A stretch of DNA of 64,000 nucleotides, taken from contig NZ_JAFEVR010000004.1 in the NCBI RefSeq assembly GCF_017352375.1, forward strand, positions 1,426,001 to 1,490,000, in the 5' to 3' direction. The position numbers were made by a program, and so were the translations under genes. Positions 17,024 to 25,951 of the stretch are shown piece after piece; the stretch's first letter is position 1, and every line of letters starts with the position of its first letter. The stretch is from Mycolicibacterium sp. S2-37. GTDB lineage: Bacteria > Actinomycetota > Actinomycetes > Mycobacteriales > Mycobacteriaceae. The notes under the pieces are model-generated. The model was not told the origin of the DNA. It saw only the letters and a program-made list of their open reading frames with translations, and did no database searches.

Positions 17024-20000
17024 TCACCGGAAATCGCGGGACTTCGACCCCACCCGCATGTCGAGCCTGTCCAGCCGGTCGGCCACCACCGTGACCGCAC
17101 CGGTGGCGTTCTGCACGATGCCGCGGATCACCATCGCCGACGCGGTCTGGGCCAGCCTGCGGTGCCGGGCCCACAGCTGCGGGGCGCACAACACGTTGAC
17201 CATGCCCGTCTCGTCCTCGAGATTGATGAACGTCACGCCCTGCGCGGTCGCCGGTCGCTGCCGATGGGTCACCGCCCCGGCCACCAGCACCCGGGTGCCG
17301 TCGGGCACCTCGAGCAACCGGGCCGCGGGTACGACGCCCATGGCGTCGAGATCTTCGCGCAGGAACTGGGTGGGATAGCTGTCCGGTGACACCCCGGTGG
17401 CCCAGACGTCGGCGGCGGCCAGCTCCAGCGCGCTCATCCCGGGCAGTGGCGGGACCTGCCCCGCGGATCCGACACCGGGCAACCGGTCCGGCCGCTCGGC
17501 GGCGGCCGCGCCCGCCGCCCACAGCCCCTCCCGGCGGGTGATGCCGAAGCAGCCCAGCGCCCCGGCCGTGGCCAAGGCCTCGGTCTGCGGCACCGACAGC
17601 TGGACCCGACCGGTGAGGTCCAGCAGATCATCGAAGGGGCCGTTGGCGTCTCGTTCCTCGACGATCCGCTGGGCGAGGTCGTCGCCGATGTGGCGGACCG
17701 CACCGAGACCCAACCGCACCTCGGTCCCGGCGTTCTCGAGCGTCGCGTACGCCAGGCTGGCGTTGACATCCGGCCCGTGCACGATCACACCGTGGCGGCG
17801 GGCGTCGGCGACCAGCGACTGCGGCGAATAGAAACCCATCGGCTGAGCCCGCAGCAGGGCGGCGCAGAACGCGGCCGGGTGGTGCAGCTTGAACCACGAC
17901 GAATAGAACACCAGCGAGGCGAAGCTCAGCGAATGACTCTCCGGGAAGCCGAAGTTGGCGAAGGCTTCGAGCTTCTCGTAGATCCGGTCGGCGACCTCGC
18001 CGGTGATGCCGTGCCGCAACCGCATGCCCTCGTAGAACCGGCCACGCAGCCGGCGCATCTTCTCCGTCGACCGTTTGGAACCCATCGCGCGGCGCAACTG
18101 GTCGGCCTCGGCGGCGGAGAAGCCCGCACAATCGACGGCCAGCTGCATGAGCTGCTCCTGGAACAGCGGTACGCCGAGGGTCTTGTGCAGCGCGGACTCC
18201 ATCGACGGATGGTCGTAGGTGACCTTCTCTTCGCCGTTGCGGCGCTTGATGTACGGGTGCACCGAGCCGCCCTGGATCGGGCCGGGCCGGATCAGCGCGA
18301 CCTCGACCACCAGGTCGTAGAACACCCGGGGTTTGAGCCGCGGCAGGGTGGCCATCTGCGCCCGGGACTCGACCTGGAACACCCCGACCGAATCGGCTTT
18401 CTGCAGCATCTCGTAGACGCCCGCTTCGGAGAGGTCGAGCTTCGACAGGTCGACCTCGAGCCCCTTGTGTTCGGCCACCAGATCGATGCAGTAGTGCAGC
18501 GCCGAGAGCATGCCGAGCCCCAGCATGTCGAACTTCACCAAACCGATTGCCGCGCAATCGTCTTTGTCCCACTGCAGCACACTGCGGTTCTCCATCCGCG
18601 CCCACTCCACCGGACACACGTCGGCGATCGGGCGGTCACAGATCACCATGCCGCCCGAGTGGATACCCATGTGGCGCGGCAGATTCGATATCTGTAGAGC
18701 CAGGTCGACCACCGGTTCGGGGATGCCCTCGACGTCCGGGGAGTCGGCCAGCCCGTTCCACTTGCTGAGCTGTTTGCTCCAGGCGTCCTGCTGCCCCTGG
18801 GAGAAACCGAGCGCGCGAGCCATGTCGCGGATCGCGCTCCGGCCCCGGTAGGTGATCACGTTGGCGACCTGGGCGGCGTAGTCCCGGCCGTAGCGGGTGT
18901 AGACGTACTGGATCGCCTCTTCCCGCAGGTCGGATTCGATGTCGATGTCGATGTCGGGCGGGCCGTCGCGGGCCGGTGAGAGGAACCGTTCGAACAGCAA
19001 CTCGTTGGCGATCGGGTCGACGTTGGTGACCCCGAGTGCGTAGCACACCGCGGAGTTGGCCGCCGACCCCCTGCCCTGGGACAGGATGTTGTTCTCCTTG
19101 CAGAACCGCGTGATGTCGTGGACCACGAGGAAGTAGCCGGGAAAGGTGAGCTTCTCGATGACCCGCAGCTCGTGTTCGATCTGGGCGTAGGCCTGCGGCG
19201 CCCGTTCCGGGGGACCGTAGCGGTCGCGCGCGCCGGTCATGACCAGATGTCGCAGCCAGCTGTCCTCGGTGTGACCGGGCGGGACGTCGAACGGTGGCAG
19301 CTGAGGGGCGATCAACGCCAGACCGAACGCACACTGCTCACCGAGTTCGGCTGCGGCGGTGACGACCTCGGGACAGTGGGCGAACAACCGGGCCATCTCC
19401 TCACCCGACCGCAGGTGGGATCCGCCGAGCGGAGCCAGGTACCCGGCCGCCTCGTCGATCGAGTGGCGGGCCCGGATCGCACCCATGGCCATCGCCAGCC
19501 GGCCGCGGGACGGTTCGGCGAAATGCGCCGCGGTGGTGGCCACGACGCCCACGCCGAAGCGCGGGGCCAACGCGGCGAGAGCGGCGTTGCGTTCGTGATC
19601 GAGAGGGTGGCCGTGGCTGGTCAGCTCGACGGTGACCCGGTCGGCGCCGAACCGGTCCACCAGGTCGGCAAGCGCCCGTTCCGCCGCCTCCGGACCACCC
19701 TCCGAAAGGGCCTGCCGGACATGACCTTTGCGGCACCCCGTGAGTATCTGCCAGTGACCGCCGGCAGCCTCGGTGAGCGCGTCGTAGTCGTATCGTGGTT
19801 TGCCCTTCTCACCGCCTGCCAGGTGGGCGTCGGCGATCTGGCGAGACAGCCGGCGGTAACCCTCCGGTCCGCGGGCGAGTACCAGCAGGTGTGGTCCCGG
19901 CGGATCGGGGACCTCGGTGCGGGCCACATTGCCCAGCGACAGCTCCGCGCCGAAGACCGTCCGCATGTCGAGCTCCTTGGCGGCTTCGGCGAAACGGACG

Positions 20001-20326
20001 ACGCCATAGAGCCCGTCATGGTCGGTCAGCGCAATGGCGCGCAGGCCGAGCCGGGCGGCCTCCTCGACGAGTTCCTCCGGGGTGCCCGCACCGTCGAGGA
20101 AGCTGTATGCCGAATGGGTGTGCAGTTCGGCGTAATGGACGGCCGACGACACGGGATCGGTACGCCCCAACTCGGGCGGCTGGTAGACGCCGCGCTTGCG
20201 CGACCACGCCGGGCTGTCACCGCCGTCGCCCTTCGGCTCGGCCAACGACGCACCGGCACGGCGCGGCTTGCTCGAGAGCACCCGCTCCATCTCCGGCCAG
20301 TTCGGCGGCCCGTCGTTCCAGCCCAC
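17024..20326 (-). CDS. dnaE2: Error-prone DNA polymerase III alpha subunit DnaE2
   Basis: 1100 residues from GTG 20326 (MGWNDGPPNWPEMERVL), which matches the DnaE2 N-terminus and lies 6 nt behind the -10 element TATACT. The PHP domain carries ELHTHSAYSFLDGA and ALTDHDGLYG. The polymerase active site includes PDIDIDIE and the palm/fingers contain GRGSAANSAVCYALGV. The C-terminus has an OB-fold (TFINLEDETGMVNVL) and ends SRDFR. DnaE2 is the translesion polymerase of the mycobacterial mutasome and needs ImuA' and ImuB, both coded 10 kb away here. An SOS box sits directly upstream. The universal stress gene ends 31 bp before the start, so little read-through separation exists. Confidence 0.97.
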   Translation of the reverse strand: MGWNDGPPNWPEMERVLSSKPRRAGASLAEPKGDGGDSPAWSRKRGVYQPPELGRTDPVSSAVHYAELHTHSAYSFLDGAGTPEELVEEAARLGLRAIALTDHDGLYGVVRFAEAAKELDMRTVFGAELSLGNVARTEVPDPPGPHLLVLARGPEGYRRLSRQIADAHLAGGEKGKPRYDYDALTEAAGGHWQILTGCRKGHVRQALSEGGPEAAERALADLVDRFGADRVTVELTSHGHPLDHERNAALAALAPRFGVGVVATTAAHFAEPSRGRLAMAMGAIRARHSIDEAAGYLAPLGGSHLRSGEEMARLFAHCPEVVTAAAELGEQCAFGLALIAPQLPPFDVPPGHTEDSWLRHLVMTGARDRYGPPERAPQAYAQIEHELRVIEKLTFPGYFLVVHDITRFCKENNILSQGRGSAANSAVCYALGVTNVDPIANELLFERFLSPARDGPPDIDIDIESDLREEAIQYVYTRYGRDYAAQVANVITYRGRSAIRDMARALGFSQGQQDAWSKQLSKWNGLADSPDVEGIPEPVVDLALQISNLPRHMGIHSGGMVICDRPIADVCPVEWARMENRSVLQWDKDDCAAIGLVKFDMLGLGMLSALHYCIDLVAEHKGLEVDLSKLDLSEAGVYEMLQKADSVGVFQVESRAQMATLPRLKPRVFYDLVVEVALIRPGPIQGGSVHPYIKRRNGEEKVTYDHPSMESALHKTLGVPLFQEQLMQLAVDCAGFSAAEADQLRRAMGSKRSTEKMRRLRGRFYEGMRLRHGITGEVADRIYEKLEAFANFGFPESHSLSFASLVFYSSWFKLHHPAAFCAALLRAQPMGFYSPQSLVADARRHGVIVHGPDVNASLAYATLENAGTEVRLGLGAVRHIGDDLAQRIVEERDANGPFDDLLDLTGRVQLSVPQTEALATAGALGCFGITRREGLWAAGAAAAERPDRLPGVGSAGQVPPLPGMSALELAAADVWATGVSPDSYPTQFLREDLDAMGVVPAARLLEVPDGTRVLVAGAVTHRQRPATAQGVTFINLEDETGMVNVLCAPQLWARHRRLAQTASAMVIRGIVQNATGAVTVVADRLDRLDMRVGSKSRDFR

Positions 20327-20332
20327 CCCCCG

Positions 20333-20354
20333 AGTATATCGAACATGCGTTCGA
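20333..20354 (-). promoter_or_regulatory. SOS box and -10 element of dnaE2
   Basis: TCGAAC-GCAT-GTTCGA on the minus strand (20354 to 20339) is a perfect LexA palindrome. It abuts TATACT (20338 to 20333), a consensus-like -10. The GTG of dnaE2 follows 6 nt later, which predicts a leaderless, LexA-repressed transcript. Confidence 0.9.
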
Positions 20355-20357
20355 CAA

Positions 20358-21245
20358 TCAGGGCAGGTCGTCCTGGCCGGCGTGAGCGCGTGGGACCACC
20401 ACCATCGGCACATCGAGCACGCGCAGCATCTTCGCCGCCGTGGAGCCGAGGAACAGCCGCCGCGGCGCGCTGAGCCGGCTGGACCCCACCATGATCAGAT
20501 CGCCGTCATGCCACTCGAGATCGCCGACCGCCGCTTCAACGGACGGTCCGTAGACCACCGCTGAGGTGACCGGAAAACCCTCGGGCAGGTCCCTTTTCGC
20601 TGCCTCGACGGCGCGGTTGGCATGCTCGAGGGCCTGCTTGCGGACCGCGTCGACATCCCCGCGCAGCGTGCCGAATGTCGGGTCGAGCGCCACCAGCGAC
20701 ACCAGCCGCAGCGGGGTGCCCGCCGACCGGCTGAACCGGACTGCGGACTCGAGCAGGAGGTCCGCGCCTTCGCGCCTGCCGATCGCGCAGGTCACCTCGC
20801 GCACCCGGATGGCCGGTGAATCCCGCAGACCGCGGGGCGCCACGGCGACCGGCACCGGGGCGGAGTGCAGCAACTCGTTGACCACGCTGCCCAGAGAGTG
20901 GCTGCCGGCCAGACCGCCTCCGGCGCCTCCGACGACGATGGCTGCCGCCTCCAGGCGCACCGCTTCGCGGATCAGCCCGTCGGTGTACGAGTCGTCGAAG
21001 GTGACGTGGCTGTCGGCGGACACGTCGGCCGGGATGGCTTCCAGCGCCTCGGCGAGCCACCCCTGGGCCTGTTCGGCGAGCAGCTCGTCGTACCCCTCGG
21101 TCTGCACCACCGTGCGCAACATCCGTTCCGGCGGCAGGACGATGCACACATCCAGCGCCGCGCCCAGCGTCCGCGCCAACCGGACGCCCAGCGCGAGGGC
21201 GTCCGCGCCGCCCGGGGTGGCGAGGTAGCCGACGACCAATCTCAT
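20358..21245 (-). CDS. Universal stress protein with two Usp domains
   Basis: 295 residues from ATG 21245. The first Usp domain opens with MRLVVGYLATPGGADALALGVRLARTLGAALDVC and closes with GGAGGGLAGSHSLGSVVNELLHSAPVPVAVAP. The second covers about residues 150-290 and closes with MVGSSRLSAPRRLFLGSTAAKMLRVLDVPMVVVP. The second domain has a GxxGS/RxxLGS-like ATP-binding signature; the first has a looser glycine-rich version. Tandem Usp proteins in mycobacteria respond to hypoxia and stress, but no DosR box was noticed here. It ends 4 bp from the dnaE2 SOS box. Confidence 0.92.
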   Translation of the reverse strand: MRLVVGYLATPGGADALALGVRLARTLGAALDVCIVLPPERMLRTVVQTEGYDELLAEQAQGWLAEALEAIPADVSADSHVTFDDSYTDGLIREAVRLEAAAIVVGGAGGGLAGSHSLGSVVNELLHSAPVPVAVAPRGLRDSPAIRVREVTCAIGRREGADLLLESAVRFSRSAGTPLRLVSLVALDPTFGTLRGDVDAVRKQALEHANRAVEAAKRDLPEGFPVTSAVVYGPSVEAAVGDLEWHDGDLIMVGSSRLSAPRRLFLGSTAAKMLRVLDVPMVVVPRAHAGQDDLP

Positions 21246-21294
21246 GGTCGAATCCTGCCAACCTCCGGCCCCGCTCACGTGGCCTTCGTCGAAA

Positions 21295-22164
21295 TCACCC
21301 GAGGTATTCGGCGGTTCCGTCCTCGAGCACCACCCGGGAGTCCGAGCCGTCGGGGGCAGCGGCCTCGGTGCGGAAGACCGCGTGGCCCTCGTCGGTGCGC
21401 CAGATGGACGTGGTGAGGGTCTCACCCGGGAACACCGGGGAGGTGAAGCGCGCCCCGATGGCGGTGATCTTGGTGGCGTCGCCGCCCCCGAGTTCGGCGA
21501 CCAGTGCGCGGCCCGCGACGCCGTAGGTGCACAGCCCGTGCAGGATCGGCCGCGGGAAACCCGCCAGCTCACGGGCGAACCACGGATCGCTGTGCAGCGG
21601 GTTGCGGTCGCCGGACAGCCGGTAGATCAGCGCCTGATCCTCGCGGGTCGGCAGGGCGATGCGGGCGTCGGGTTCCCGATCGGGGATCTCCGGTGCCGCG
21701 GGGCGGGAGCCGGGTTGACCGCCGAAGCCGCCTTCACCCCGGATCACCGCGGTCGACACCGTCTCGGCGAGCACCTCGCCGGTGTCGGGATCGCTGCCGG
21801 TCCCTTTGAACACCAGGATCGCGTTGCGGCCCTCACCCTTGTCCTGGATGTCGACCACCTCGGAGACCACGCTGAGCTTCCCCGACGGCGGCAGCGGGGC
21901 GAAGAGCCGCACCGTCTGCGATCCGTGCAGCAGCTGGCTGAAGTTGAACGATCCGACCGCACCGACCGCACCCCAGGCGGGGCTGGCGATCACGGCGTAG
22001 GTCGGCAGCACCTGCTGATCGATGTCGTGGCTGTTCTCGGTGGTGAACGCGAGATCTGCTGTTCCGGCGCCGACACCGAGGGCGTAGAGCAGGGTCTCGC
22101 GATCGGTCCACTCGTAGATCTGCGGCTCGGACTTGGTGCCAACGGCGCTGGGGTCGATCGGCAT
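21295..22164 (-). CDS. htdY: (R)-specific enoyl-CoA hydratase, MaoC-like double hotdog (HtdY type)
   Basis: 289 residues. The start is the ATG at 22164 because GAAGGGA lies 6 nt upstream. It has the double hotdog layout: an N-terminal hotdog (about 10-150) and a C-terminal hotdog with the hydratase-2 motif YRLSGDRNPLHSDPWFA near residue 190, giving the catalytic Asp and His. It corresponds to Rv3389c (HtdY). The enzyme hydrates trans-2-enoyl-CoA in fatty acid or sterol side-chain metabolism. It is divergent from a MarR gene 75 bp away. Confidence 0.92.
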   Translation of the reverse strand: MPIDPSAVGTKSEPQIYEWTDRETLLYALGVGAGTADLAFTTENSHDIDQQVLPTYAVIASPAWGAVGAVGSFNFSQLLHGSQTVRLFAPLPPSGKLSVVSEVVDIQDKGEGRNAILVFKGTGSDPDTGEVLAETVSTAVIRGEGGFGGQPGSRPAAPEIPDREPDARIALPTREDQALIYRLSGDRNPLHSDPWFARELAGFPRPILHGLCTYGVAGRALVAELGGGDATKITAIGARFTSPVFPGETLTTSIWRTDEGHAVFRTEAAAPDGSDSRVVLEDGTAEYLG

Positions 22165-22239
22165 GGACACTCCCTTCTCGGCGTGGATCGGACCCTATCG
22201 TCGGTGATTAGGCGGCCCGATTGCGGCTATCGATACGGC

Positions 22240-22662
22240 ATGGCCGACCCTCGCGCGATGCGTTCGGTGATTCGGCTGCACCGGCACATGACGGCGGTGC
22301 TCGACACCGAGCTCAAGAACGGCTTCGGGTTGCGCCTCATCGAATACGAGATACTGCAGCAACTGTGCTCACTGGGCGCGGGCACCTGCCTGCTCAGCGA
22401 GCTGGCCCGCAGGCTGTCGGTGCACGCGACGACGGTCAGCATCGCCATCGACCGTCTCGCGCCGCGCGATCTGGTGCAGCGCCGCACGCACCCCACCGAC
22501 CGCCGCGCCGTCATGGTCACCATCACCGACGCCGGTCGCGAACTGACCGACGCCGTCACCGCGGCGTTGGCGAAGATCGATTTCGGGCTGGCGGATCTGA
22601 CCGACGCGCAGCGGGAAACGCTGTCCGGCCTCGCCGGAACCGAGTGGGCCGAGCAGCGTTGA
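22240..22662 (+). CDS. MarR-family transcriptional regulator
   Basis: 140 residues from ATG 22240. It has the MarR winged helix: RLIEYEILQQL, LLSELARRLSVHATTVSIAIDRLAPRDLVQRRTHPTDRRAVMVTITDAGRELT, and the terminal dimerisation helices. Longer in-frame starts run through the divergent htdY gene. The divergent arrangement with htdY suggests it controls that gene, which is an inference. No Cys in the N-terminal helix is placed like OhrR. Confidence 0.9.
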   Translation: MADPRAMRSVIRLHRHMTAVLDTELKNGFGLRLIEYEILQQLCSLGAGTCLLSELARRLSVHATTVSIAIDRLAPRDLVQRRTHPTDRRAVMVTITDAGRELTDAVTAALAKIDFGLADLTDAQRETLSGLAGTEWAEQR

Positions 22663-22778
22663 CCTGGCTTTCGGCAGCAGCCCGTCGCGCACGCCGGACC
22701 GCAGGCCCGGCAAGGGTCCACCGCGGGCCATGGACAGAACGACCTCACGTTTGCAGCGCCTACGCCGTCATACGGAGT

Positions 22779-23231
22779 ATGAAACCCTCCCTGCAACGCA
22801 TCCTGTTGGTCGTGCTGTCGTTCTTCGGTCTGGTGACCGGCGTATGGGCGTACTTCTTTCCCCGTCATTGGTATGACACCTTCCCCGGTATGGGATTGAG
22901 CTGGCTACCGCCGTTGGGGCCGTTCAACGAGCACTTCGCCACCGACACCGGCGCGATGTTCCTTGGACTCGCCACCTTGTCGATCGCAGCGTTCATGCGG
23001 AGTACGAACACCACTCTGGTGCGGGTCGCGGGGGCCGCCTGGACGGTGTTCAACCTGCTGCATTGGATCTTTCACATCCGGATGCTGCACATGTACGAAC
23101 CGCGTGATCAGATCCTCAACGCCATCACCTTGAGCGCCGTCTTGGTCGTGTCAGCGCTCTTGCTGCTGCCTACGCGGCGCGCCACGCATTCAGACACGAG
23201 GACGGTTTCGTCGGCCGGCACCGGCGCGTAG
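22779..23231 (+). CDS. Small integral membrane protein of unknown function
   Basis: 150 residues from ATG 22779. Four hydrophobic spans are visible: LLVVLSFFGLVTGVWAYFF, a span around DTGAMFLGLATLSIAAFM, VRVAGAAWTVFNLLHWIF and ITLSAVLVVSALLLL. Between the first two lies a Trp/Pro/Phe-rich loop (PRHWYDTFPGMG). I do not recognise the family with confidence; it recalls small DUF4345-like membrane proteins. It lies 116 bp behind the MarR gene and may share its transcript. The tail is Thr/Ser-rich and probably cytoplasmic. Confidence 0.75.
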   Translation: MKPSLQRILLVVLSFFGLVTGVWAYFFPRHWYDTFPGMGLSWLPPLGPFNEHFATDTGAMFLGLATLSIAAFMRSTNTTLVRVAGAAWTVFNLLHWIFHIRMLHMYEPRDQILNAITLSAVLVVSALLLLPTRRATHSDTRTVSSAGTGA

Positions 23232-23311
23232 TCCCCGACGTCCGCGGGCACGCCGAGCAGCAGCACCGCCTCCCCCGGCCGTCGCTCGCGTCATGGCGTA
23301 TCCGAGCCAGC

Positions 23312-24238
23312 TCAACTGAGGCAACCGGTCGCCTCGAGAGCACGGTCGTTCCAGCACGTCAGTTTCGCCGAATTGCGCACCACCCAGAGCTGCGTGATGA
23401 GCCCTTCACGGACCTCCAGCGCTGCCACGGCAATCGTTACGCCATTTCGCTGCATCCGCAGACCCGCCTGGCCGTTGACGTTCACCAAAGAGGTGTCGAC
23501 GTCGGCTTCCCTGCGTCGAATTCCGATGAGATACCGGATAACTCTGTCGGCGCCCATGATGGGCCGCAGGGCCGCGCTCACCGTTCCTCCGCCATCGTTG
23601 ACCACAGTGACGGCCGGGGCCAGTAGCGCGATGAGCGTCTCGATGTCGCCGCGCTGGAAGGCTTTCGTCAAAGCGACTGCGGTGTCGTTGTGCCGCTTGC
23701 TGTCTAGAGCGCATTGACGAGTGGGCTCCACTCTGCGCCGAGCCGAAACAGCCAGTTGCCGGCACGCCGCCTCAGACCTCCCGAGGATCACGCCGATCTC
23801 ACTGAACGGAAAGCGGAAAACATCACGCAGAACGAAGGACACCCGCTCTGCGGGCGTCATCGAGTCCAGTACGACGAGCATTGCCATCGTGACGAGGTCG
23901 TCGATGGCGACCAGGTCGGCCGGATCCGTTGATGAATTCGGTGTACTGAAGCGTTGTGCTGGAACGGGTTCGGGCAGCCATGGACCGACATACTGTTCGC
24001 GACGATGCCGAGCGGAAGACAGGATGTCCAGGCAGATGCGGGTGGCGACTCGCACGCACCACGCGGCCGGCGTACGGATGGCATCGCGCTCGGCCTCGGA
24101 CTGTTTGTACCAGCGCAAGTAGGTTTCCTGTGCGACATCCTCAGCGTCTGTCATCGAACCCAGCAGGCGGTAGGCGACGTTGATCAACAACGTCCGGTCC
24201 ACTCCGGACTCGACCCGATCGATCGCGACATCGGTCAT
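23312..24238 (-). CDS. ECF sigma factor with SnoaL-like C-terminal domain (ECF41/SigJ type)
   Basis: 308 residues. Sigma region 2 is at ~20-85 (LLINVAYRLLGSMTDAEDVAQETYLRWY) and region 4 at ~125-175 (SMTPAERVSFVLRDVFRFPFSEIGVILGRSEAACRQL). A SnoaL-like domain follows from ~190. The linker motif YVGPWLPEPV and the C-terminal VNDGGGTVSAALRPIMG are hallmarks of the ECF41 group, in which the fused domain replaces a separate anti-sigma factor. The usual terminal NPDKL reads RNSAKL here. ECF41 genes are normally adjacent to an oxidoreductase or similar enzyme they control. The flavoprotein gene lies just upstream on the same strand. Confidence 0.92.
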   Translation of the reverse strand: MTDVAIDRVESGVDRTLLINVAYRLLGSMTDAEDVAQETYLRWYKQSEAERDAIRTPAAWCVRVATRICLDILSSARHRREQYVGPWLPEPVPAQRFSTPNSSTDPADLVAIDDLVTMAMLVVLDSMTPAERVSFVLRDVFRFPFSEIGVILGRSEAACRQLAVSARRRVEPTRQCALDSKRHNDTAVALTKAFQRGDIETLIALLAPAVTVVNDGGGTVSAALRPIMGADRVIRYLIGIRRREADVDTSLVNVNGQAGLRMQRNGVTIAVAALEVREGLITQLWVVRNSAKLTCWNDRALEATGCLS

Positions 24239-24444
24239 GTTTCGGCACCTTTCGTTCCCGGGACTGTGGTCACATGGGACTGCGGACGTACTGTCACCAT
24301 GCGCCGTCTGCTGTGTCAGTGGGGCTCAACACCGCTTTGGGTGCGACGGACTGATACGCCGCCCGGATGTCGACGCCGCAGTGAGGCCATCGAGCACCGA
24401 CGGAAGCCCGGCGTCCGGTTTCGCTGGTGTGGGCGTCAACGCAG

Positions 24445-25641
24445 TCATGCAGCGGAGTGCTTCAGTGAGGCCGGCTGCTTCTTCGCCCCCGGCCAGCTGT
24501 AGCTGCCCGGCTTGCGGCTCTCCTTGGAGATCTGCTTGACGACAGTCGAGCAGACCATCTCCTTGATGTACGCCGCGAGCCTGCCGCCGATGTAGAACCC
24601 GCGCGGGGTGTCGTCCTGATGTGCGGCCTGAATGGTCCCGTGCTTGCGCCCGATGCTGATATTGGAGCCGACGAAGGACTGATTGAGCGCCTTGACCTCG
24701 GCACCGGCGAGCCGCGCGAGCACTGTGCTCGTTGCTCTGGCAGCCAGCGGCATCGCAGCTTGGCAGCTCATCCGCAGCGGCGGACCCGCCGGTGCCGAGG
24801 CGTCGCCCGCTCCGATGATCCACGGATCGTCGACGCTGGTGAGCGTCTCATCGGTAACCAGGCGGCCGATGGCATCCGTGGTCAGTCCACTGCGCGCGGC
24901 CAGATCCGGTACCCCGAAGCCGGCGGTCCATACCGTGGCCACACTGGGGAGCACCCGACCGTCTGAGACGCGGACGTGGTCGGCGTGAACTTCGGCGACG
25001 ACTGCCTTGTCCTCGATCGCGACGCCGAGCCGGGTGAGTTGCTTGCGGACCGAGACGCGAGCCTTCTCGCCCACAGACGGTGCCAGGACTCCTCCGCACA
25101 GCAGGGTCACTTTCGCGTCGGGGCGCTGCTCGGCCAGTTCCGCGGCGGCTTCGATACCTGTCAGCCCGCCGCCGACGACGCAAATGGGCGCATCTTTCGA
25201 CAGCTGATCCAGCGTGGCGCGCAGTCGTTGCGCCTGCTCGAGTTCGCCGATGGGATAAGCGAACTCCTGCGCGCCGGAAATGCCTGCGGGCACCGTTCCG
25301 GTGCTACCCACGGCATAGATCAGGTAGTCGTAGGACAGCTGCGTCCCGGACGCCAGCTCCACGGTACGGCTGGTCGCATGGATGCGGGTGGCCGTGTCGA
25401 CGATCAGCCTGACGTTGTCGCCCAACAGTGTTGCCAGGTCGACGGTCGCCTCACCGCTGCGTGCCACGAGCTCGTGGAGCCGTACCCGCTCCACGAAAAC
25501 GGGCCGTGGGTTGATGATGGTGATGGCGATATCGCGGTTCTGCTGCAGCCGATTCGCTGCCAGCGCACCGGCGTAGCCGCCACCGATCACGACCACGTGG
25601 CGCTTGGCTGCTGGCTTCGGCCGGGCATTGTCGACAGACAT
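24445..25641 (-). CDS. NAD(P)H/FAD-dependent oxidoreductase, NDH-2/AIF type
   Basis: 398 residues from ATG 25641, with AGGAG 8 nt upstream. The FAD Rossmann motif VVVIGGGYAGALAANRL is at ~15, the NAD(P) motif CVVGGGLTGIEAAAELAE at ~155, and the second FAD motif WIIGAGDASAPAG at ~275. The C-terminal part lacks an obvious membrane anchor. The closest general type is the non-proton-pumping NADH dehydrogenase/apoptosis-inducing-factor family. The electron acceptor is unknown. It lies upstream of the ECF41 sigma gene (206 bp between) and is divergent from a second flavoprotein of the same class. ECF41-type promoter elements sit upstream of its start. Confidence 0.9.
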   Translation of the reverse strand: MSVDNARPKPAAKRHVVVIGGGYAGALAANRLQQNRDIAITIINPRPVFVERVRLHELVARSGEATVDLATLLGDNVRLIVDTATRIHATSRTVELASGTQLSYDYLIYAVGSTGTVPAGISGAQEFAYPIGELEQAQRLRATLDQLSKDAPICVVGGGLTGIEAAAELAEQRPDAKVTLLCGGVLAPSVGEKARVSVRKQLTRLGVAIEDKAVVAEVHADHVRVSDGRVLPSVATVWTAGFGVPDLAARSGLTTDAIGRLVTDETLTSVDDPWIIGAGDASAPAGPPLRMSCQAAMPLAARATSTVLARLAGAEVKALNQSFVGSNISIGRKHGTIQAAHQDDTPRGFYIGGRLAAYIKEMVCSTVVKQISKESRKPGSYSWPGAKKQPASLKHSAA

Positions 25642-25951
25642 CTGGATCTCCTCAATTCGGTGTGTACGCCCTCAAGACACCGGCGAGGCCCGGAATGTGA
25701 CGGGATCTCACTGGGTGTGGCAGAGGTCACCATCGCCTCACAAGAAGACATGCTGCGGCGTCACATTGGCATGAACCGTTCACTGCATCACGTCCTTCGG
25801 CCGTGCCGACGGCCGCCGGGATGTTCTCGGCGGGGTGATCCGATCTCGGTTCTGCTGTGCTCTCAAGCCCTTGCAGTTCGGGCCAAGGGTGCCGGCGCCG
25901 AATAGGCGACAGACCGTTGCCGTACGAAACAACAAAGGAGAAAAGAAGACG
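25642..25951. other. 310-bp divergent intergenic region between two flavoprotein genes
   Basis: No gene is supported here. It holds the putative ECF41-type promoter for the leftward gene (25676-25702), a second CGTCACA heptamer on the plus strand at 25759-25765, and the AAAGGAG ribosome-binding site of the rightward gene near 25935. A reading frame open through 25835-25951 only extends the rightward flavoprotein and has no start signal of its own. Confidence 0.6.
25676..25702 (-). promoter_or_regulatory. Putative ECF41-type promoter of the leftward flavoprotein
   Basis: On the minus strand CGTCACA (25702 to 25696) is followed by 16 nt and TGTC (25679 to 25676). The ECF41 consensus recalled from the literature is TGTCACA, about 16 nt, CGTC, so each half has one mismatch. 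The start codon is 35 nt further on, leaving room for the AGGAG site. The neighbouring ECF41 sigma is the expected activator. Confidence 0.45.

Noticed and set aside
17024-20413. Longer start for dnaE2 at 20413
   Set aside because: It would run through the SOS box and the stop of the universal stress gene; the GTG at 20326 fits the protein family and the -10 element.
21244-22239. N-terminal extension of the MarR gene
   Set aside because: The in-frame extension is antisense to htdY and not part of any MarR protein.
25835-25951. Earlier start for the rightward flavoprotein
   Set aside because: The FAD motif follows directly on the ATG at 25952, which has an AAAGGAG site; extra residues lack any motif.
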